Part shown: piece after piece, positions 41,760-45,767 of the stretch
Layout: the number at the start of each line of letters is the position of its first letter
How positions within the stretch are numbered: position 1 is the stretch's first letter
Origin: an uncultured Collinsella sp.
GTDB lineage: Bacteria > Actinomycetota > Coriobacteriia > Coriobacteriales > Coriobacteriaceae
Direction of reading: 5' to 3'
NCBI GenBank assembly: GCA_958412345.1
Contig: CATYSO010000019.1
Location: 1 to 45,767 of the forward strand
Length of the DNA stretch: 45,767 nt
Made by a program: the position numbers and the translations under genes
The notes under the pieces: model-generated
The model's database searches: none
Seen by the model: the letters and a program-made list of their open reading frames with translations, nothing else
What the model was told of the DNA's origin: nothing

Positions 41760-41989
41760 TTTGAGAACTGTGCCCGGAGTACGTATTTGCAGGCCCCGAA
41801 TCGGTGTTGCCTCCCGGCGCATTCCGCAGGGGGAGCGATATTTTGCAGCACGAAGTGCGTAGCAAAATATCGCTCATGCCCGAGGACGCGCCGGGAGGCA
41901 ACACCGATTCGGGGCCGGACATATACATCTACCAGCGCATTCACAAATTCGAAAACTTTTTTCAAAAAAGTGCTTGCACAGTTCTCGAA
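41760..41989 (+). repeat. Outer inverted repeat flanking the long hairpin
   Basis: TTTGAGAACTGTGC (41760-41773) pairs with GCACAGTTCTCGAA (41976-41989), 14 bp with one G-U. These arms enclose the perfect 29-bp palindrome (41792-41916). The right arm lies inside the tRNA-Leu promoter, starting in the -35 hexamer. Confidence 0.6.
41792..41916 (+). repeat. 125-nt long-arm hairpin element
   Basis: Perfect 29-bp arms (41792-41820 with 41888-41916), a symmetric 12-by-12-nt internal loop (41821-41832 and 41876-41887), a perfect 14-bp second stem (41833-41846 with 41862-41875) and an apical GCAC-GAA-GTGC hairpin (41848-41858). No coding, T-tract or tRNA-like feature explains it. It could be a MITE-like element or a structured RNA. 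Confidence 0.8.
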
Positions 41990-42003
41990 TCATAGGTTAT
42001 TAT
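41955..42003 (+). promoter_or_regulatory. Promoter of tRNA-Leu with palindromic upstream element
   Basis: TTGCAC (41974-41979) and TATTAT (41998-42003) are 18 nt apart. Two nt before the -35 ends the inverted repeat ACTTTTTTCAAAAAAGT (41955-41971), which is also present before tRNA-Gly at the same distance. A/T-rich sequence just upstream of -35 is where UP elements act. Confidence 0.75.
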
Positions 42004-42060
42004 CTTCCTCGTTGAACGCGCGGGTCCAACAAAACGAACCGCGAATCAACAACATAGCAT

Positions 42061-42150
42061 GTCGGAGTGGCGGAATTGGCAGACGCGCTAGCTTGAGGTG
42101 CTAGTGACCGCTTTTTGGTCATGCGGGTTCAAGTCCCGCCTCCGACACCA
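42061..42150 (+). tRNA. tRNA-Leu (anticodon GAG)
   Basis: 90 nt with an encoded CCA end. The acceptor stem GTCGGAG pairs with CTCCGAC; the anticodon stem CTAGC/GCTAG encloses TTGAGGT, with anticodon GAG at 42095-42097. A long variable arm (GTGACCGCTTTTTGGTCAT) marks a class II tRNA, and the T arm is GCGGGTTCAAGTCCCGC. It reads CUC and CUU. Confidence 0.96.
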
Positions 42151-42161
42151 TCGCATTTGAG

Positions 42162-42183
42162 AAGCCTCTTCGGAGGCTTTTTT
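42162..42183 (+). terminator. Terminator after tRNA-Leu
   Basis: AAGCCTC (42162-42168) pairs with GAGGCTT (42173-42179) around a TTCG tetraloop, followed by a run of T residues to 42183. Confidence 0.9.
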
Positions 42184-42209
42184 GTTACCGATAGACGGTG
42201 AGGTCCACG

Positions 42210-44555
42210 ATGGAAACGCTTGAGCGCAACGAGTGGGCAGATGTTGCCCAGCTGGTCGAGATCACGAGCGATGCTGTCATCATCTGCGAACTCGACGGAA
42301 CTATTTTGCATGTGAATAGCCGCCTGCTCGACCTGATGTGCGAGGAGCGCGTCGATGTCATCAATGGTGACGTTAAGGATGTGCTGTACTCGTCCGCCTT
42401 TGAGCGCGCGACCGAACATCGTCTGCCGTTTGAGACCGATGGCTCCGAGAGTGAGCTCATGCTCAAACTGAGCGATGGGTCCTTTATTCCCGTCTTGGTC
42501 CGCGCGGGTTCCGTTACGCCTCCACGTATCTTTGGTCGCCGTGCGCCGCGCGTCCTGGTGGCACTTCACAGCATCGAAGAGCAATATTCCCACGACCGTC
42601 AACTTAAACGTGCGCTATCGGAGCTCAGAGTGGCGAATAAGCGCCTTTCGGGCACGCTTTCGGTCATTATGAGTACCGTGGGTTCCGACGAGCTGCCTAG
42701 CCTGCTTGATACCGTTTTGAATCAGCTTGTGGGCACGCTCGATGCATCGGGCGCTGCTATCTATTTTTCTGAGAGCGGTGGGTTTAAGCTCCGAGGCGTT
42801 TCCAAGGAACTTCAGGATAGCTATCTACCCGAGTTCATGCCGTATGGCGCGGGCATACCGACGTATGTGCTTCGCGAATCGCGCGCTTGCCGCTTGTCGA
42901 TTCAGCAGGATCTTGAGGGTGATCGGGTCGCCTCGGGTATGTTCATGGATCTGGACAATCGCTCTAAGCACCTACTTCGCGTTCAGGACATGCCTCCATA
43001 CCGCAGCGAGATCTGCCTTCCCGTTTTTTACGGCACGCAGGTCCTTGGCGTACTGGAAGTTGGTTGGAAACGCCCCCAGGCGCCGCTTGCCTATGATGTT
43101 AATGTGCTCGAGGTCATTTGCGATTACCTATCCATCCAGTTGGTCGGTATGGCATCGAGCCTACGCTCGCGTCGTACCGCAGAGCTTGGCCGCTCGCTCA
43201 ATGTGTTGCGCGATGAGCTCTTTACCTATCTTGACGATCCGGTCGCTGCTTCGCGTGCTGTATCGTCCGAAATCTGCGCTGTACTCAATTGCCATTTTTG
43301 CCCTGTGGAGTACGATGCAGGCCTCGAGGCCTATGTCATTGATTTTGAGGGTGGCAGCCGCGTGGCGTTGCCGGGAGATCCGGAGTCGCTCTTCTTTTCG
43401 ACTACGGCACCTGCTGCTCGTTTGGGTGCGGCATCGGATGGCTTTGAGGTGTCGGTTCTGGGCGGTGCGAGCGCTGACGATCTGAAGCATGTTCGCTTGA
43501 CGCGCGTTGATGAGTCTATGCCCATGGGCGGATGGTTGAGGGCTCACGGCCTGCCGTGCCAAGGCCTCTATGTCGACTCTGGCATCGAGGCGGGGCATTA
43601 TCGCTCGGATGCTGACAGCAGGCGTAGCAACGACGCGATCGTTCCGGCCGACGTTGCCAAGGTGCCGACGACGCGCGCCTTGTTGCTTCGCGACGGCAGC
43701 CAAGAGCCGATTGACGACCTTGAATACGACTATCTGGTGCACTTAGCCCACGATTTTGAGTTGATCTATGAGGGCGAGTCACAAAAGCGTGAAGAGCGCC
43801 ATATCGCTCAGACGCTTCAGGTCGGTATGAGGAATTCGCTCGGCGATGTTCCGGGCATCGCGACCGACTCGGTGTATCTGTCGGCCACGAACTCTGCATT
43901 GGTCGGCGGCGACTTCTATACGCTCATCCGTCTTCCCGACGACTGCGCCGTCATGATTCTGGGTGATGTGTCCGGCAAGGGTATCGAGGCGGCATCCATG
44001 TCCGCACTTGTCAAGACGGCCTTGACGGCCTATGCCTGGGAAGGTGCGGGCCCTGCTCGCATGGCGCGCTCCCTCAACTGCATGCTCATGGGTTTCTCGA
44101 GGGTCGAGACGTTCGTGACGGCCTTTATCGCCAAAATCGATCTTAAGGCGGGGCGCGCGACCTATTGTTCGGCGGGCCATCCTCCCACTATGGTTATCAG
44201 GCCCGAGTCGGTGCCGCTTGGCGGCGACGAGGCTCGTGGGGGAGAGGTCGAGCTCCTTGGATGCCAGTCGGGCGTGATCGGCGCGTTTGAAAGCATGGTG
44301 TACGAGACGGGCGCCTTTACCTTCGCTCCTGGTGACATGCTCTTTATGTACACCGATGGAACGATTGAGGCGCGCGACCGCACGGGGGCGTTCTTTGGCG
44401 AACAACGTCTACGCGATCTTTTGCTATCGGTTTCGGGTGAGGGCGTTTCGGGTCTCTGCGGCAAGGTCTTAGGAGAACTTGATCGCTTTACCGAGTCGGC
44501 GCTGGACGACGATATCGCACTGGTGTCCCTTGAGTTTTTGCGTGGCCGGTCGTAA
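42210..44555 (+). CDS. PAS/GAF-sensor PP2C-type serine phosphatase (SpoIIE/RsbU-like)
   Basis: A 781-residue cytoplasmic phosphatase likely to dephosphorylate a STAS-domain anti-sigma antagonist. A PAS domain (about 10-122), a GAF domain (about 160-315), a second GAF-like region (about 330-515) and a SpoIIE-type PP2C domain (about 545-776) follow in order. Metal-binding aspartates are Asp568 in GGDFY, Asp586 in GDVSGKG, Asp716 in YTDG and Asp768 in DDDIA. A coiled-coil-like EGESQKREERHIAQTLQ links sensor and catalytic parts. There are no membrane helices. ATG 42210 has GGTGAGG 7 nt upstream. The stop is 78 nt before the STAS-HATPase start and the two probably act together. Confidence 0.9.
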   Translation: METLERNEWADVAQLVEITSDAVIICELDGTILHVNSRLLDLMCEERVDVINGDVKDVLYSSAFERATEHRLPFETDGSESELMLKLSDGSFIPVLVRAGSVTPPRIFGRRAPRVLVALHSIEEQYSHDRQLKRALSELRVANKRLSGTLSVIMSTVGSDELPSLLDTVLNQLVGTLDASGAAIYFSESGGFKLRGVSKELQDSYLPEFMPYGAGIPTYVLRESRACRLSIQQDLEGDRVASGMFMDLDNRSKHLLRVQDMPPYRSEICLPVFYGTQVLGVLEVGWKRPQAPLAYDVNVLEVICDYLSIQLVGMASSLRSRRTAELGRSLNVLRDELFTYLDDPVAASRAVSSEICAVLNCHFCPVEYDAGLEAYVIDFEGGSRVALPGDPESLFFSTTAPAARLGAASDGFEVSVLGGASADDLKHVRLTRVDESMPMGGWLRAHGLPCQGLYVDSGIEAGHYRSDADSRRSNDAIVPADVAKVPTTRALLLRDGSQEPIDDLEYDYLVHLAHDFELIYEGESQKREERHIAQTLQVGMRNSLGDVPGIATDSVYLSATNSALVGGDFYTLIRLPDDCAVMILGDVSGKGIEAASMSALVKTALTAYAWEGAGPARMARSLNCMLMGFSRVETFVTAFIAKIDLKAGRATYCSAGHPPTMVIRPESVPLGGDEARGGEVELLGCQSGVIGAFESMVYETGAFTFAPGDMLFMYTDGTIEARDRTGAFFGEQRLRDLLLSVSGEGVSGLCGKVLGELDRFTESALDDDIALVSLEFLRGRS

Positions 44556-44633
44556 GTGACGTTGGCCAGGCCGAATCCGCGCGGTTGCGGAAACGCATGC
44601 ATCGAACAAGCTCTTTTGGGGAACCATGGTCGT

Positions 44634-45380
44634 ATGAATGAGTGGAATGACATAGCGGTTTTGACGCCACCGGGCGATATCGACATCGCTTCGGTGCCCG
44701 CGCTGCGCCGACGGTTAGATGCTTTGATCGACCGGGGCGTGCGTCGAGTTGTCATCAATTGCCAGGCCGTCGGCTTTATCGACTCGACAGGTTTGGCGTT
44801 CCTGCTTACGCGTGCCCGCGAACTCATGAGGCGCGAGGGCCTGCTTTCGCTCGTCAACGCATCTGATGAGGTCGTTCGCTTTTTGGAGATCGCCCGTCTC
44901 GTCGATATCCTTCATGTTGCGGGCCCGGCGCGGGAGTCGATTCCTGCCATTCCGGTGGGGGAGCTGCCGCGCTGGAGTAAGAGCGTCGAGGTGCGTCAGG
45001 GTATCGAGAACCTCCCATATTATCGGCACCGTATTGCCGAGCTCCTCGAGTCGCTTCCGTTACGCCGCGACGAGCGCTACGACGTCGCATTGGCATCGGG
45101 GGAGGCGCTGGGCAATGCGTATGACCATGCGGGCGGCATCGGGTGCATCCTGACGGTTCAGGCTTATGGCGATCGAGTGGTAATCGAGGTCGTTGACCGT
45201 GGGATGGGCTATTCGATCGACGGGTCGAGTGAGCCGGTTGCGACCGAAGAGCGTGGACGCGGTATCAAGCTTATGCGCATGCTGGTCGACAATGTGGAGG
45301 TTGCCTGTCGCACAGACGGCGCCGGGACGCGTGTCCGGATGGTGAAGCTGTTTAGCGGAGCATTGGAATCGTGCGCCTAG
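44634..45380 (+). CDS. STAS-HATPase fusion (anti-sigma antagonist plus anti-sigma kinase)
   Basis: A 248-residue protein joining two partner-switching modules that are normally separate. Residues 1-100 form a STAS domain with the phosphorylatable serine Ser51 in FIDSTGLAF. Residues about 120-240 form an RsbW/SpoIIAB-like GHKL ATPase: N box with Glu157 and Asn161 in GEALGNAYDHA, G1 box Asp188 in DRGMGY, and G2 GRG (208-210). The start is uncertain: ATG 44634 fits the STAS boundary but has only GGGGAA about 12 nt upstream, while GTG 44556 abuts the phosphatase stop. No sigma factor lies nearby. A regulator of stress or cell-envelope genes is plausible. Confidence 0.82.
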   Translation: MNEWNDIAVLTPPGDIDIASVPALRRRLDALIDRGVRRVVINCQAVGFIDSTGLAFLLTRARELMRREGLLSLVNASDEVVRFLEIARLVDILHVAGPARESIPAIPVGELPRWSKSVEVRQGIENLPYYRHRIAELLESLPLRRDERYDVALASGEALGNAYDHAGGIGCILTVQAYGDRVVIEVVDRGMGYSIDGSSEPVATEERGRGIKLMRMLVDNVEVACRTDGAGTRVRMVKLFSGALESCA

Positions 45381-45425
45381 TAAATCGTTCTGGCATGTTT
45401 ACCTGCCAAGAGCTTGTGCTGGACA

Positions 45426-45473
45426 ACTTTTTTGAAAAAAGTACTTGCGTCTTTTGGACAACTCGCGTAAATT
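45426..45473 (+). promoter_or_regulatory. Promoter of the tRNA-Gly/tRNA-Cys cluster
   Basis: TTGCGT (45445-45450) and TAAATT (45468-45473) are 17 nt apart. ACTTTTTTGAAAAAAGT (45426-45442) ends two nt before the -35, the same element and spacing as before tRNA-Leu. Confidence 0.75.
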
Positions 45474-45485
45474 AATAACCCGCAA

Positions 45486-45561
45486 GCGGACATGGCTCAG
45501 TTGGTAGAGCACAACCTTGCCAAGGTTGGGGTCGCGGGTTCGAGCCCCGTTGTCCGCTCCA
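45486..45561 (+). tRNA. tRNA-Gly (anticodon GCC)
   Basis: 76 nt with encoded CCA. The acceptor stem GCGGACA pairs with TGTCCGC; the anticodon stem CAACC/GGTTG encloses TTGCCAA, with anticodon GCC at 45519-45521. The T arm has GGTTCGAGCCC. An identical sequence starts again at 45713. Confidence 0.96.
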
Positions 45562-45571
45562 TTGCGTTTCC

Positions 45572-45595
45572 GGACCGTCTCAAGCGGTCCTTTTT
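45572..45595 (+). terminator. Terminator-like hairpin between tRNA-Gly and tRNA-Cys
   Basis: GGACCG (45572-45577) pairs with CGGTCC (45585-45590), followed by five T residues that end one base before tRNA-Cys. No promoter for tRNA-Cys fits in the space, so full termination here would silence it. Partial termination or processing is more likely. Confidence 0.5.
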
Positions 45596-45596
45596 C

Positions 45597-45670
45597 GGCG
45601 AAGTGGCCAAGTGGTAAGGCAGAGGCCTGCAAAGCCTTTACCCCCGGTTCGAATCCGGGCTTCGCCTCCA
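45597..45670 (+). tRNA. tRNA-Cys (anticodon GCA)
   Basis: 74 nt with encoded CCA. The acceptor stem GGCGAAG pairs with CTTCGCC; the anticodon stem GAGGC/GCCTT encloses CTGCAAA, with anticodon GCA at 45629-45631. The T arm has GGTTCGAATCC. Confidence 0.95.
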
Positions 45671-45680
45671 GGCAACATCC

Positions 45681-45706
45681 GGGCGCTCCGGCGCCCGTTT
45701 TGTTTT
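45681..45706 (+). terminator. Terminator after tRNA-Cys
   Basis: GGGCGC (45681-45686) pairs with GCGCCC (45691-45696), loop TCCG, followed by GTTTTGTTTT. It precedes the second tRNA-Gly by only 7 nt. Confidence 0.8.
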
Positions 45707-45712
45707 ACATAT

Positions 45713-45767
45713 GCGGACATGGCTCAGTTGGTAGAGCACAACCTTGCCAAGGTTGGGGTCGCGGGTT
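45713..45767 (+). tRNA. tRNA-Gly (anticodon GCC), second copy, cut by the window edge
   Basis: The 55 bases present are identical to the first 55 of the tRNA-Gly at 45486, including anticodon GCC. The T arm and acceptor 3' strand lie beyond the window. It follows the tRNA-Cys terminator with no visible promoter of its own. Confidence 0.9.

Larger units (their letters stand above)
41463..42060 (+). other. 598-bp non-coding region rich in inverted repeats
   Basis: No credible coding frame is present; open frames here are forced by the palindromes. In order it holds a nested inverted repeat (41479-41610), an imperfect hairpin (41632-41655), two short palindromic hairpins (41677-41700 and 41712-41730), a 230-bp nested inverted repeat (41760-41989) with a long perfect hairpin inside, and the tRNA-Leu promoter. 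Confidence 0.8.

Noticed and set aside
41757..42104. 115-codon frame through the long hairpin next to tRNA-Leu
   Set aside because: It spans perfect palindromes, a tRNA promoter and part of the tRNA, has no ribosome-binding site, and both strands are open only because the sequence is palindromic.
1..45767. CRISPR array, prophage or insertion sequence
   Set aside because: No regularly spaced direct repeats, no cas-like, phage structural, integrase or transposase protein was found on either strand.

Overview
The window comes from a moderately GC-rich, Gram-positive actinobacterium, most likely a gut member of the Coriobacteriia close to Collinsella. The evidence is the C/G-ending codon use, the actinobacterial order (S1-like end) - coaE - uvrB - uvrA, the rapZ - whiA - gap - pgk - tpiA - secG neighbourhood, an arginine-type RapZ P-loop as in other actinobacteria, and Tat/lipoprotein solute-binding proteins. 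The genus is an inference from gene content, not from a database match.

Layout. 1-17253 is housekeeping and DNA repair: coaE, a membrane-anchored lytic transglycosylase and uvrB on plus; two flavoproteins, a Mrp-type P-loop ATPase and an LtaS-like sulfatase-fold membrane enzyme on minus; then uvrA, ybaK, murJ and uvrC on plus. All three UvrABC subunits lie within 16 kb. A 14-bp LexA-box-like sequence precedes uvrA.

17254-27981 is a sialic-acid-type catabolic block: a family-5 solute-binding lipoprotein, a permease, a permease-ATPase fusion, a second ATPase, an AXE1-family esterase, an overlapping esterase paralogue that has lost its nucleophile serine, a NanA-like aldolase, a ROK kinase (NanK) and ManNAc-6-P epimerase (NanE). 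The transporter would import the sugar, the esterase could remove O-acetyl groups, and NanA-NanK-NanE would yield GlcNAc-6-P. The block has a 365-nt structured leader and several internal hairpins. It sits between uvrC and rapZ, which are close neighbours in other actinobacteria.

28033-35280 holds rapZ-whiA (with no yvcK between them), then gap, the overlapping pgk-tpiA-gpmI glycolytic operon, and secG. 35281-41462 is a complete five-gene oligopeptide ABC transporter (binding protein, B, C, D, F).

41463-42060 is a 598-bp non-coding stretch packed with inverted repeats, including a 125-nt element with perfect 29-bp and 14-bp arms. It ends in the promoter of tRNA-Leu(GAG). 42210-45380 encodes a PAS/GAF/PP2C phosphatase and a STAS-HATPase fusion, which look like the core of a partner-switching stress pathway, although no sigma factor is present. 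The window closes with tRNA-Gly(GCC), tRNA-Cys(GCA) and a truncated second copy of tRNA-Gly(GCC). Both complete tRNA promoters share an identical palindromic A/T element.

No CRISPR array, transposase, integrase, prophage gene or rRNA was seen.
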